A stretch of DNA of 14,961 bases from Euperipatoides rowelli (taxonomy: Eukaryota > Onychophora > Udeonychophora > Euonychophora > Peripatopsidae). Of this stretch, positions 1 through 9,354 are shown in pieces. The DNA is taken from the NCBI GenBank assembly GCA_003024985.2, contig PXIH01S0010769.1; one strand, 5' to 3'. Made by a program: the position numbers and the translations under genes. The notes beneath the pieces are model-generated. The model searched no databases. It saw only the letters and a program-made list of their open reading frames with translations, and had not been told where the DNA came from. Within the stretch, counting starts at the first letter, position 1; every line of letters starts with the position of its first letter.

Positions 1-214
1 AATCCATAAAATTTTGAGATAATTCTTGGGATTGAAGTTGAAATCAATTATAAGAAAAAAAAAACACCTCAAAATACCCGAAGGCTTTTGTACATTATTA
101 TTAACTTGACACGATGAGAATAAAATGTTAACTATTATTTCCAAAGTTTTTAATAATATTTCTTAAAAATTTTTAGAGATTATATTTGTTAATGGAAATA
201 AAACCTGTTAAAGG
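1..214. other. AT-rich flank, no gene seen
   Basis: The sequence is AT-rich with A and T runs and stop codons in the frames checked. Nothing here resembles a coding region, RNA gene or element terminus. It leads directly into the non-LTR fragment that begins near 215. Confidence 0.6.
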
Positions 215-466
215 TTTATTTTCAGCCTGTTTGTTTTGAGTATTTTGGTTTGGATGGAGTGTGGGAAGGTACTTGGGGGTAAATTGCAGGTAGTACAAAA
301 CATGGTGGCTAGGTATATTGTTTACGGTAGGGGTGAGGGTAGTGCCAGGGCAGCCATGGATGAGTTGGATTGGGTATCTCTGGAGAAGATGAGACTTACC
401 CATTTTTATACTCTTGTATGGAAAATTTTGAATACAGATTTACCTGCTAATTTGACATCCTTGTTG
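215..466 (+). pseudogene. 3' fragment of a non-LTR retrotransposon RT (CR1/L2/jockey-like)
   Basis: An open frame from about 215 to 466 encodes the C-terminal part of a LINE reverse transcriptase. The diagnostic stretch is LQVVQNMVARYI, then DELDWVSLEKMR, then YTLVWKILN and LPANLTSL. This follows the pattern usual in CR1/L2/jockey-type elements: 'L..VQN.AAR.I', then a variable loop, then 'L.WL.v..R....... iy..l....P.yL'. No palm or endonuclease is present, so this is a 3' scrap. It ends abruptly at about 464-481, where an antisense gypsy RT begins. The same frame stays open to 586, but that part is only the complement of the gypsy RT. The clade is uncertain. The family assignment rests on motif pattern alone. 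Confidence 0.7.
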
Positions 467-477
467 TTGTTTTCATC

Positions 478-1200
478 TCAAACGAAAAATATTCCTATAA
501 GACTAACTTTCTCTAGCGCTGCAAGCACTTCTGTTTCTAAATGTTCCTCAATGTTAGGCGAGTGTATGATGATATCATCTAAGTAAACAAAAATGTGGCC
601 TTTTAAAATAACATGGTGTAAGCATTCTATCATTATTTTTTGGAAGATTGCTGCAGATGTTAATCAACCTTGACAAAGGCGTGTGAAAGTGTATTTTGCG
701 AATGGTACCGAAAAGGCGAACTTTTTCTTGGCATCTTCAGTTAATTTGACATTAAAGTAACCATTATTTAAGTCCAGGCTACTAAAAATGTGTGCGCCAC
801 CTAAGTTCTCCAAAATGTCACCAAAGTGCATGATCAGGTATTGCTCGTTAACTATCTGTTTGTTTATTTTGCAAAGATCTAAACATATTCTCACTTCTTT
901 AGAATTTTTCTTAGGCAGGACTAAGACTGGCGAGTTATATGGACTGTATACTTTTTTAATGATGTTCACTTTTTCGAGCTTATCTAGTTGTAATTTTAGT
1001 GGTTTGTATAGGCTGTGAGGGATTCTATATTGTCATTGATAAATAGGTCTGTCAGTTTTGAATTTCGGTTTGTAAGGTGGTATGTTAGCTCCCGTCATGT
1101 TAGTTACTTCCTCGATTAGTATTTTTTTGTGTTTGTCAAGTATGTTTTCTAGTTTGTGTCTGTGAAAGTCGCTCAAGCCTAATTCCTTCATTTTGAATAG
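478..1200 (-). pseudogene. Ty3/gypsy reverse transcriptase, N-terminal two thirds
   Basis: From about 1200 down to 478 a single minus-strand frame reads as gypsy RT. It starts with a pre-RT linker (LSDFHRHKLENILDKHKKIL), then PIYQ-stop-QYRIPHSL, then SPYNSPVLVLPKKN, then VRICLDLCKIN. The palm motif A is FSSLDLNNGYFNVKL, where the D is a catalytic aspartate. A broken fingertip region has stop TGA at 663-661, where active elements have a glycine-leucine-rich loop. The catalytic box YLDD is at 574-585, followed by IIIHSPNIEEHLE, typical of the family. The two in-frame stops (about 1033 and 661) and the end soon after the YLDD helix make it inactive. The missing thumb and RNase H were probably lost at the 464-481 junction. 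Confidence 0.88.
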
Positions 1201-2037
1201 TCCATGTAATTCGCTTGTATGGTCGCCATCGTGGTTCTACAGCAGAATTTTTTTCTGTCCTGTGATTGGCCCTTTTGAACATCACGTGACGTATTTTTCC
1301 TAAACTGAAGCTGTATTGTACAATGCTCGCAGTCTATTACAGCATCATACATGGCACACCAGTCGAATCCTAAAATCATTTGGAAAATGATTTTAGTCCG
1401 TGCATAGCTTTATCGGATACCGGTGACTTAATGGATACCGCCATTGTTTTATTTTTCATTAGGCTAGGCTCTATGAGGCAATTCTCTGCTCCAGTATCAA
1501 GAAGAGCATTTATCTTCTTTCCAGCTGCTTCGACTATTAATATAGGCTTATCCTCGTACATTTCCGAGAATTTTAAGGTAGCGTTGGTCTTCTTTTGCCT
1601 ATTATTACATTTTTGCCTTTGGTTCGCCATTTTTATCTTCTTTTTATTATTAGCAAATGCACCCTCCATCAATTAATCTGGTTGTAAAATATTTTGAATG
1701 GCATTCACTGAGGTATTGTAATAATATCACGTTGGATGCCTCTCCTTACATCTTTCTACAGCATTTTTGTGCCTTAAAATTTCCCACAGATTATGAGAAA
1801 TAAACTCTGGTGGATATTTCACCAATTAAGGTGAGTTTATTACAGTTTTTGTCTCGTATTTTGGTTTTAATTTATTACTTTCATTTTTGTTGGCTGTTTT
1901 CCAGCCTAGATTTGATTTAAGTGGCTTTCGCGTATTAATTTTGATGTTTCTGAGTGAGCTATCAATAAAGGGTCCGATTTTCCTATCGATACTTTTTACC
2001 TCACCTACATTCACGGATCCGACGGGTGTATGGTAGT
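1188..2037 (-). pseudogene. gag-pol linker and retroviral-type aspartic protease remnant
   Basis: The protease cleaves the Gag-Pol polyprotein. The active-site loop is visible as LLDTGAENCLI, with DTGA at 1487-1498. The C-terminal strand signature is ILGFDW at about 1360-1379, followed by YDAVIDCEHCTIQL, which matches the 'iLG.D....y.a.iD....ti.l' end of Ty3/gypsy proteases. Only about 40 residues separate DTG from ILG. This is roughly 25-30 fewer than usual, so much of the flap and neighbouring strands has been lost. The frame also changes exactly there (stop TGA 1378-1376 overlaps the next ATG). The upstream linker (1673-2037) stays readable in pieces, for example ISHNLWEILRHKNAVERCKE, but contains stops. 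The frame shifts again between about 1300 and 1200 before RT begins. Confidence 0.8.
1370..1396. repeat. Perfect 12-bp inverted repeat, 3-bp spacer
   Basis: CTAAAATCATTT (1370-1381) and AAATGATTTTAG (1385-1396) are exact reverse complements separated by GGA. The palindrome lies on the point where the protease frame breaks and where flap residues appear to be missing. Confidence 0.9.
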
Positions 2038-3349
2038 CTAGTTTAAAGGCCTAATGTTACTGTTATCTCTAGGGCCTGAGTTTCCGACCCTTGCTTTTTT
2101 GAAGCAATCCTTCTCCAAATGGCCATTCAACTTACAGAAATTACAATACAGGGCCTTTCGTTTAGTTTCCCTATCTTGTCTTTCTTTATTTTGTTTTGTA
2201 AGCTCAGTTATGGCTAATTTTAATTCCTCCAGCTGTTCTTTTATAGAGGGCTCAACCACTGGGCTTACTGTTACTGCGCTAACTACTTTGTCTTTTTCTG
2301 CTAGTAGTTTGAACTTTAGTTCAATATCCTCTATATATTCTATGCTTTCCTTTAGAGATATATTGCCTTTCCTAATTAATTAGACTCCTAGATTAGGCAA
2401 AAGTCCAGCCCTGTGATGTTCACTTAGCATCATATTGTACTCGACTAAAGAACTACCTGGGGGTGGAAGTAAGGGTTCGCCTAGCTCAAAGAGTCTGCAT
2501 CTATAGCTTACCGTGCTTTCGTCTAAGCCTTGTTTACATGAGTTAAATAATTTTTTTTGTTTGACTTTTGTCTAACTGTAATGAGAAAATTTTCCTTAGA
2601 TCTTGTAATCTTTCCTCTAACGTAATGAAGTTCTGGCTACCTAGGCCCGCCAAGTATATAGCTTTTGCCTTGCCAGTAATCCTTTTTTCTAAGATTGACC
2701 TGGCTTTAGCCTCTGGCCATTTGTATTGCTCATTCAGGGCCCTAAAATCAGTAATGTATCTTTCAATACCGAACACGTCGCCATCCAATATTTGGAAGGT
2801 GGTAAGTTCTGTAGATACATTGTACGTTGCTTGTGCAGCCAGCCTTCTGGCATTTGCAAAACTACATTTGTAGGGGCCTGATTGTGAATACAGCTACAAC
2901 AGTTATTAATTTCACGTTCTACACTATTTTCATTTGCGGATGGGTCTCTTACACTTAGGATGGGGTTTGGATTGATGTGAGGGCTTATAGGGCTTACGCT
3001 ACTATCACCAAACGTTAACATTTGTTTCGGATTTGAAGCATGCGCAGTTACATTTGTTGACGTTAAGGGTGTCGATTCCTAAGATTTTAGTATTTAAACA
3101 CTCTATTGCTTCTAATAAATCGGTTATTTGCCCTTCCTGACCCGCTAATTCAACCTTTAACAATTGTATTTCCCTATCTTTCTCTTCGATTTCAGCTTGG
3201 AAATCTCTTTTGTCATCGGGATGAGCTGCCTGGGCCACTACAACATTCGGTTTCTCAGTGGTTTCAAGATTCCCCAACTGTACATCTGGAGATTTGAATT
3301 GAACTTCACTATCGTCTTTTGAAGAAGACATTGCGGCAGATTGCATCAC
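2038..3349 (-). pseudogene. gag-like polyprotein remnant (coiled coil, capsid, zinc knuckle)
   Basis: Gag packages the element RNA into cytoplasmic particles. The most natural ATG is at 3331-3329 (MSSSKDD); an in-frame ATG also lies at 3346-3344. The first 80 or so residues include a heptad-like charged stretch (IEEKDREIQLLKVELAGQEG, then LLEAIECLN) that suggests a coiled coil. The capsid-like part is at about 2880-2543 (ERYITDFRALNEQYKW, ILEKRITGKAKAIYLAGL). A retroviral CCHC knuckle is at 2104-2145, with spacing C-X2-C-X4-H-X4-C, in a basic context (ETKRKA before it, FKKARV after it). The reading frame moves near 3010 and 2885, and again at a run of eight A (2551-2558). It then stays in one frame to the knuckle, apart from a TAA at 2380-2382. 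The total of about 435 codons suits a gag. Homology is inferred from architecture. Confidence 0.82.
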
Positions 3350-3888
3350 AAAAAAAAAAAAAATTAGACAAATAAAATATGAAAAGCTTTCTATTCTATC
3401 TATCTTAAATATTTACTAAAAAATTGAAAAAATGTATATGGTAGGTATAAAATTTTCAAAATACAGAATGCTTGTGTGTGTGCGAAGAGTCCATACTGAA
3501 ATGAGCTTATTCGTTTCTGCGGACCTACATTAAAAAAAAAATTAGGGTGTCTATAAAATTTTAATGTAACATAGAATAAAATATTAATAATTATGTGGAC
3601 TTCACTTCAAAATATTTCTCTGAAGAAATTAATTCATAAATCTGACATTAAAGTATAAAAAAATTTAAATTGAATCAGAAGATCATAAAATAGCTATCTT
3701 ATGGTGCTATCTAAAATTCTAGTTAAAAAATCCTGCCGTGCAAGACAAAATTTTACTCCTATGTCCGATACTTAAAAATAAATGCTTCGCCGGGCTGCAT
3801 AGTCTACCTCATAATGCTGCCCTCCCCCCTAATTGAGCCTTATTCTATCCAGAGATAGACTATATTTTGGATACAAATTCTAAATTGG
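3350..3888. other. Non-coding stretch upstream (minus sense) of gag
   Basis: No gene is visible. It starts with 14 A (T14 just before the gag start on the minus strand), has a second A10 run near 3533, a short GT run near 3474-3482, and AT-rich spacer. A 5' LTR and leader of the gypsy element would be expected here, but I could not recognise LTR ends, a TATA/polyA pair or a tRNA primer-binding site. 3740-3850 is less AT-rich (GCCGGGCTGC, CCCTCCCCCC). Confidence 0.5.
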
Positions 3889-3938
3889 GTCTCGGTTAAC
3901 ATCTTTCTCAGGTTAGTGTGATAGATGTCAGCCGAGAC
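3889..3938. repeat. Imperfect 16-bp inverted repeat (stem-loop), 18-nt loop
   Basis: GTCTCGGTTAACATCT (3889-3904) faces AGATGTCAGCCGAGAC (3923-3938). By hand pairing, 14 positions are Watson-Crick, one is G-T and one is mismatched. The loop is 3905-3922. It sits between the gypsy upstream flank and the LINE fragment that follows, and its arms are GC-richer than the surroundings. Confidence 0.75.
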
Positions 3939-4560
3939 GGGGGCCTACTTTACTTATGCCACTCACAGGACTGTCTTATATACTTGCATAAGAATCAATT
4001 GTTCAAAAAATGGAAGTGTAATATGGAAACAGATTCAAACAGTACTCCATATTTTATCTAGGGAGAATAAGTTGAGTTACAATTTGTATAAAACATTAAA
4101 TTTAAACAAACTGAATGCAATTCAGAATTACAGAAATGCTAACATTATTCTCAACATAATTAAAAAATTAGCCTAAATGAAAACATGAGTATCAGAATTT
4201 TTCATAATAAAGAGATCTTTCTCAAAATTTTACTTACAAAGAGCAGGTTGACTAAATAGTAGGCATGTCGAGATCAGATGAAACAATATGTGTGTTTTGT
4301 AAGGCTTTTGCTCAAACAATGGAATACTTATTTCTACAATGTTCTTTTCTATCACCTGTAATCAATATGTTTTACAGTAAGGTAAACATTAGCAGCAAAT
4401 GTTATCAGACATATCTCTATTACAAAATAAAACATTAATGAGCAGAAAATAAAGTATACATTAACTGTTATATTTGTAGTCGGGAAAATGAGATGTTTTG
4501 TGTTATTTGGAAGTAGAAATAATAATGTTTTAGTTGCTGTCATTAGTGTGAATGCATTCA
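3925..4560 (+). pseudogene. 3' fragment of a LINE with a zinc-binding RT tail
   Basis: 4190-4375 reads in two frames as the zinc-binding domain found C-terminal to many LINE reverse transcriptases: FLKILLTKSRLTK, two stops, then GMSRSDETICVFCKAFAQ and LFLQC. The knuckle spans 4289-4342 (C-X2-C ... X4-C), and the usual histidine is a tyrosine (TAC at 4325-4327). Further on, near 4490-4530, a frame-shifted 'IWK.RNNNV' matches the WK.RN end of such elements, as in the LINE at 4640-9715. The part before 4190 (frame open 3925-4176, for example KLSYNLYKTLNLNK) is weaker and may be the RT tail or unrelated. It is divergent from the neighbouring LINE, so it is a separate insertion. Confidence 0.6.
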
Positions 4561-4790
4561 TCATATTCTGGCTTAGATGTGGTAATAAATGTTTATTTTT
4601 TATTATCACTTTAAGTTTTGATAAAGATTAATCACTTCATTCTCTCATGAGCTTCCATTCTAAACGGTCGTCGCAACTTGGGGTTTTTATTCAAGAAGAT
4701 ATTTATGATTATATTTTTAAATGGATACTAATTGTGCTATTGACTGTGTATTTAATTTATTATGTCTGTTAGTTACATTGTTTAACTTAT

Positions 4791-6024
4791 ATGCTGCTGA
4801 CTGGTTTAATTTTGGTAGTTTTGAATGGTTTGCTGCCCAGGAAAGGTAACACATTGAAACTACGCTATTGCATCTTGCTAATGTTGCAGTTTTGGGGCCT
4901 ATTCTTTTGCAAGAAGCTACATGTTCTGTTCAATTTGGTGCTAATGCAGAAATATAAAGAAGTAAGATTTAGCTCTAATGAGCAAATAAATATATTTAAT
5001 AATTTTAAGCATTATAAGTCATTGGTGCAACCTATGACAGATGTGCTGGTTGGTGTGGATGACAATTGTAAATTATATAGACTCCTATTGGATGATGTTA
5101 TGTGCTTGGAGCAGTTGAACATTTTAGATAATTTGGTCGAATTTTCAAGACTTGATTTTCCTNTGTTTAATTACATTCTATTTGATACTGAGCTTGCTAT
5201 GGAGACTTTTCGTATGGTTTTGTGAAAGTTGGTAATAACAATATAATATTTGCTAGTGCGAATTTAAGTACAAATGTTATGGAGTTTACATTATTATGGA
5301 TGCCAGTATAGGTAGTCAGGAATGAGCTTGCGGGACTTTTGCAAGATTATGGATCAGTTTTGGCCATTAAGCCTACAGCCATTAAGCTTAGCAATAATAA
5401 AACTTTTGAAACTTTGCCTTCATACATTCATTTTGCTTTGAAAGACCAAATTAGTGTAGTTGATCTTCCTTACTTGGTGTTGTCTAAATTTGGCCTAAAA
5501 GGTTGAGTGAAAATTAAAAATAGAAATCTCATATGTTTAAAGTTCTTGCGAGATGATAATGGGATTAGGAGCTGTATGTATTATTGGTGTCCAAGTTGTG
5601 CAAAGCATCAACTGAAGGAACATCTCTGTATAAAGATATATAATAATGCACTGTTAAGGGAAGTTAACTGCCCTAATGTTATGGAAGTTGGGCTGAAGAA
5701 GGCCTCGAAAAATCCTGTGGCTGCTGTTGGGACTGATGTTGGAGTGAAACCTGATGGTAAGTCTGTGCTGAAAATTAAGAAATTGAAGACTCATTCTGAA
5801 CAGAGAATAGACATAATACCCAGGAGTTTATTATGGATTTGTCATCTGATATTGTTGATAGTGAAAGTGGTGTAATGCTTGATCAACATTGTGGTATACC
5901 CATTAATGATGATGCCAAATATACAGATTGTGTTGCTGTTGGTGGTGATTGTACTTATGTGGCTGGTAGTGATACAGAATTGACATATGCAGTTCTACAT
6001 ATACCTAATTCTGTCAATGGTTAG
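4791..6024 (+). pseudogene. LINE ORF1 protein remnant (RRM-like region and Cys/His cluster)
   Basis: ORF1 proteins bind the element RNA and form its ribonucleoprotein. The first piece runs 4791-5224 and includes KYKEVRFSSNEQINIFNNF and FDTELAMETFRMVL. The frame then shifts and continues as KVGNNNIIFASANLSTNVME and, after a TAG near 5310, VRNELAGLLQDYGSVLAIKP. This last part fits an RRM-like fold ('v...L..yG.V..v'). Next come LPSYIHFALKDQISVVDLPY, a TGA near 5505, then YYWCPSCAKHQLKEHLC with Cys/His at 5588-5629. The tail is basic and then acidic and Ser/Asp-rich, read in a third frame from about 5820 (MDLSSDIVDSESG). One base (5163) is undetermined. RRM and zinc assignments are inferred from pattern. 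The start is uncertain, since the first 40 residues are hydrophobic and may be leader sequence. Confidence 0.6.
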
Positions 6025-6222
6025 AAAGGATGAAATATATTGCTTGTTGGTGCTGGAAACTGTGTGCTGTTATAGAAGATTGCATCATGTGTGTGTCTTA
6101 ATCTTATTTTGTGTGATAAAGTATTTGCTAATGTTACTGTTTATGATTGGTGCTGTTGTGATGAACAGTAAATGTATGTCATACAATAGTATTGCTGTGT
6201 TTTTGTGACTGTTGATTGATTT

Positions 6223-6898
6223 ATGACCTTTCAGTCTGAGTTAAACATTGTCTCTGTAAATATACAGGGCCTCAACAGTTATCTCAAGAAAAAGCAATTG
6301 ATTAGGTATTTGGTCTCCAATCAAGTAGACATTGCATTTCTGCAGGAAGTTAAGATAAAATGTTGTTCATTGCATTCTTTGAAACTATTTGAAAAATATT
6401 ATATTTTTGGTGGACTTGCGATTAGGTCATGCAGAGGAGTTGTGATTATGATAGCTAAAACATTATGACCAACAGATGTGATAGACGTTAAAGCATCCAA
6501 TATAACAGTTGTTATGGCTAAATTGTTTGGTAAACAATTTCAGTTAATCTCATATTATGCGTACTATGCGCCAAATTGTATTAATACTAATAAATTGCTG
6601 CTGAATGAGTTGATTACTGACTGTGACTTAAATATACTGAATACCTTCTTGGCGACAAATTTGATGTTAGAGACTTGAATCTTTTGCCTGAGTTTAAAAC
6701 TTTTCTTACTTCTGCTGGTTTTATTGATGTGGCATTTGTAAAAAAAAATTATTGCAAGTTTGTACACATTATGGTCCTTTACCAGCGAGATTGGATTATA
6801 TTTATGTTAGAGGACCTATTAGCAACATTGCAGAATTTAGTGTAAGACCTGTTCAATTTACTGACCATGCAGTGCTGAATGTAAAAATTGAGCTATGA
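6223..6898 (+). pseudogene. AP-type endonuclease domain of LINE ORF2
   Basis: This domain nicks target DNA to prime reverse transcription. It opens with LNIVSVNIQGLN, where the N is the metal-binding asparagine position. FLQEVKI follows, with the catalytic Glu at 6346-6348. RGVVIMIA, then YYAPNC, is the first catalytic strand. LLGDKFDV near 6648 is a distorted version of the usual GDFN box, with an extra residue. RLDYIYV is at 6788-6805. The terminal TDH is at 6860-6868, whose histidine is catalytic. Three frames are needed to read it. The order and spacing of all five boxes match the LINE endonuclease family well. Confidence 0.85.
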
Positions 6899-8850
6899 TC
6901 CTGTAATATGGCATATATTATTTTATGTGGCTAATTCTCATCATAATTTCATTGTGCCATCTTTTATATTTATGAATTATCAAATGTCTAAGATTTATGC
7001 CCTGTCACATCAGTTGTTTGAATAAAGTTTTGCCCCTTGTAATTGGATCCTTTATAAGAAAAGTCTGGCAGGCTTGGTTTCTAGATCTGCTTTTATGTTT
7101 GCAGTGAATATGAATTCCAGAATAGTTGAGTTGCAGGCAGCTATTGCAGTTATGACTAACTTAAAGAAAGAGCATATACCATTTTTTATTCAGTGCAGTA
7201 AAGAATTGAATCAGCTCTTGGCAGACAAGCAGTCAGCAACCTACCTGTTGTTGAAGAGGAATATTGTGGCTAGTGCATATGATATTAATAAATTGACATC
7301 AATTAGATTTTTCAATAAGGCTTCTGCCATGAGGTTTGGTTGCTTGGAGTACAATGGTAATATGTATTATGGACCAAATGTTATTGAAGAAATTTTTAAT
7401 AATATTGACAACTATTATGCTGATTTGAATAATTTCAGTGTTCTAAGTGACTTTAATGCTCATTTTGCAATTGATGGACAGTCTGAGTTTAACTTTGAAA
7501 TTACACAAAATAAAATATTCGGGAGGTACTGTCTCAAATTAATACTGGATATTCTCCGGGCCCAGATCTCATTAACTTTAGCATATTCAGTAAGTTGTCG
7601 CGCATTTTTCTTTTCATGTTCATGCATTTGTTTACTATTTGGGCTAACAAGTGTATAATTTATCAACCTATGATTAATTCTTATATTATACATTTTCCGA
7701 AAAAGGATACAGATTGTACTAAGCCTTTTAATATATCTAAGCTTAGACCAATAACTATACAATATTTGGAATCTAAAGTATTTGCTAAGTATTTGAACAT
7801 CATCTTATCTGAACTGTTGCCTGGTATAATGTCACCGTTTCAATTTGCTATTAAAGGGAAAATATTCATGTAGCTATATCTTTGTTGCAGGCAGTTATGT
7901 ACCATATTAAGCAGCTTAAACTCAAAAAGGCTTGTATTGGGTTCCTTGATATATTGAAAGCTTTCGATTGTGTGAATCATTCCTACTTGATAGCTTGTAT
8001 TAAAAACTTATTTGGAGCATCAAATTTGACAAGGGCTTTAATATCCTGTATTACTAACAAGAATGTGTATGTTAAGTTGAATTCTAGGCTGTCTTCATAT
8101 GGCATGGTGAAGTTAGGTATTGCTCAGGGCTCGCCCCTGAGCACTAACCTATTTGCTGTTTAAATCGATCAGTTGATTCAATGGCTAATTGCATTGGATA
8201 AGGGTATTTATTTGGATTCATTGAGGTCAAAAATTGATGTGCTCACTGATGTGGATGATGTGACTATTGTGTTGAAGGACTCTGGATCAGGTATAAATGC
8301 TGATAAAACGTTTGTGTAGTTCTCGTATACCAATAGAATAGACAATGTCTATCCCAAGTCTTTTCCTGCGAGGATATTGGGTATGCCTTTCCCATTTATT
8401 GGAGGTGTTGCAAGATGGAAATTGCAAGAAAGCATCATGGAGTATTTTAATGAGGCAAAGTTGAGGCTTCAAGGTAAATACCTATCATTATGGACTAGGG
8501 TAAAAATTGTTAATGTTTATTTAATTTCTAAAATTTTATTTTATCTCCCTCACATTAAATTTATTCAATACTTCATTAGGAAAATTTATGCAATAGTGAA
8601 TAAGGTTCTATGGAACACTAAGTTGATACCTGTGAGCAGATTTACGTTGTGTTTGAATCTGGCCAAATGGGGCCTTGGTCTACATGACATTAATACTTTG
8701 GCAATGATTGTAAGAGCTAATGCATATTCTGTTTTGAATAGGTTTACTGCTAAATTGGCTCATAATATGCCAATAGAACCCACTGATACTCCTCCGCCAG
8801 TGATTGAGAGAACTAACCCTTTGAGTTGGTTTTTGCTAATGCTGAGCTAG
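6899..8850 (+). pseudogene. Linker and reverse transcriptase domain of LINE ORF2
   Basis: The linker (6899-7530) includes ELNQLLADKQSATYLLLKRN and RFFNKASAMRFG, the pre-RT region. RT begins with NTGYSPGPDLINF (about 7540-7580), then FPKKDTD ... SKLRPITIQYLESKVFAKYL. Motif A is FLDILKAFD, with the catalytic Asp at 7948-7950. Motif B is AQGSPLSTNLFAV (8121 on), ending in TAA. Motif C at 8248-8259 reads D-V-D-D where LINEs have F/Y-A-D-D, and it is followed within about ten residues by GINADKT. That leaves roughly 25 residues fewer than usual before motif D. The thumb region reads YLSLWTRVKIVNVYLISKIL and later KWGLGLHDINTL, as in L1/Tx1-type elements. The catalytic site is probably dead. Confidence 0.85.
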
Positions 8851-9324
8851 TAGACTTTTTTGATGATCCGCACTTAAATAAATTTAAGTATAAGATTTAT
8901 CATGATTTACTATTGGAGGATGTTCAAAGGGACATACCTCCAGGTGTATTAAAACTTTATATAGATACTTTAGTAGGCTACTAATTTATCCTAACATGTG
9001 ATTTCGTGTATAGACTGTCTCTTGGCTCTCTTTTTACTAGTGTTAGAATGAGTGACCATTATGGGTTGGATGTACCAGTTAAATGTGCCTTTTGTAACTT
9101 AAATGATGATATTTAACATCTATTGTATAGATGCCATTATTTTACTAAATTGAGACAGAGGTCGGGTATGTATTCTCAGTTTAATTTGGCTAATAGTGAT
9201 CTCAATTCAGTGTTTTTTATATATGATACAAAATAAACATGTAGCTTGGTTTGTACTTTATACTTGTTTTATCATATTATGGAAAGTTAGAAACAGTTCT
9301 GTGTTCTCTAATATGAGATTTTAA
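8851..9324 (+). pseudogene. C-terminal zinc-binding tail of LINE ORF2
   Basis: After a frame shift the protein continues as FKYKIYHDLLLEDVQRDIPP, a stop near 8983, then VYRLSLGSLFTSVRMSDHYG. It reaches a CCHC cluster with Cys at 9084-9086 and 9093-9095, His at 9117-9119 and Cys at 9132-9134. A TAA (9114-9116) falls inside the cluster. It ends VAWFVLYTCFIILWKVRNSS and a TAA at 9322-9324. This is the zinc-binding domain known after the RT in L1/Tx1-type and related LINEs, where it helps bind the template RNA. Confidence 0.8.
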
Positions 9325-9354
9325 GGCCATGGATTTATTTCTTGGCGCAGATAT

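Larger units (their letters stand above)
481..3349 (-). mobile_element. Truncated, decayed Ty3/gypsy-like LTR retrotransposon
   Basis: Reading the minus strand gives, in order, a gag with coiled coil, capsid-like region and CCHC knuckle, then an aspartic protease, then RT. This is the usual gag-PR-RT order of Ty3/gypsy elements. About 2.9 kb remains. RT stops just after the YLDD box, so its last part, RNase H and integrase are all absent. I could not identify a 3' LTR, and no 5' LTR or primer-binding site is convincing upstream of gag. Frame changes (near 3010, 2885, 2555, 2045, 1377 and 1200-1300) and in-frame stops (2380-2382, about 1033 and 661) show that it is dead. It may have been cut by insertion of, or recombination with, the fragment at 215-466. 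Confidence 0.88.
6223..9324 (+). pseudogene. LINE ORF2 polyprotein (endonuclease-RT-zinc tail), frameshifted
   Basis: ORF2 nicks the chromosome and reverse-transcribes the element RNA at the nick. It starts at ATG 6223 and ends at TAA 9322-9324, about 3.1 kb or 1,030 codons, normal for such proteins. The reading frame changes near 6640, at an A9 run (6740-6748), near 6896, near 7530-7550, near 7865 and near 8830, and again before the zinc tail. Stops interrupt otherwise continuous frames at 6466-6468, 8161-8163, 8318-8320 and 9114-9116. Homology resumes after each break, so the lesions look like ordinary decay of an inserted copy. Domains are listed as separate entries. Confidence 0.85.

Noticed and set aside
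1380-1676. Plus-strand open frame of 98 codons
   Set aside because: It is exactly antisense to the gypsy protease region, whose DTGA motif shows which strand is coding.
3350-3888. 5' LTR and primer-binding site of the gypsy element
   Set aside because: I searched for TG...CA ends, a TGG-starting tRNA complement (for example around 3490) and a TATA/AATAAA pair, and found none convincing.
4352-4609. Minus-strand open frame of 85 codons
   Set aside because: It is the complement of the LINE 3' fragment, and its hydrophobic residues reflect AT-rich composition. No recognisable domain.
4560-4800. Target-site duplication of the LINE
   Set aside because: No stretch here matches the sequence after the A-rich tail (AATTACTTAAACATG) well enough. 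The 5' end of the element remains undefined.
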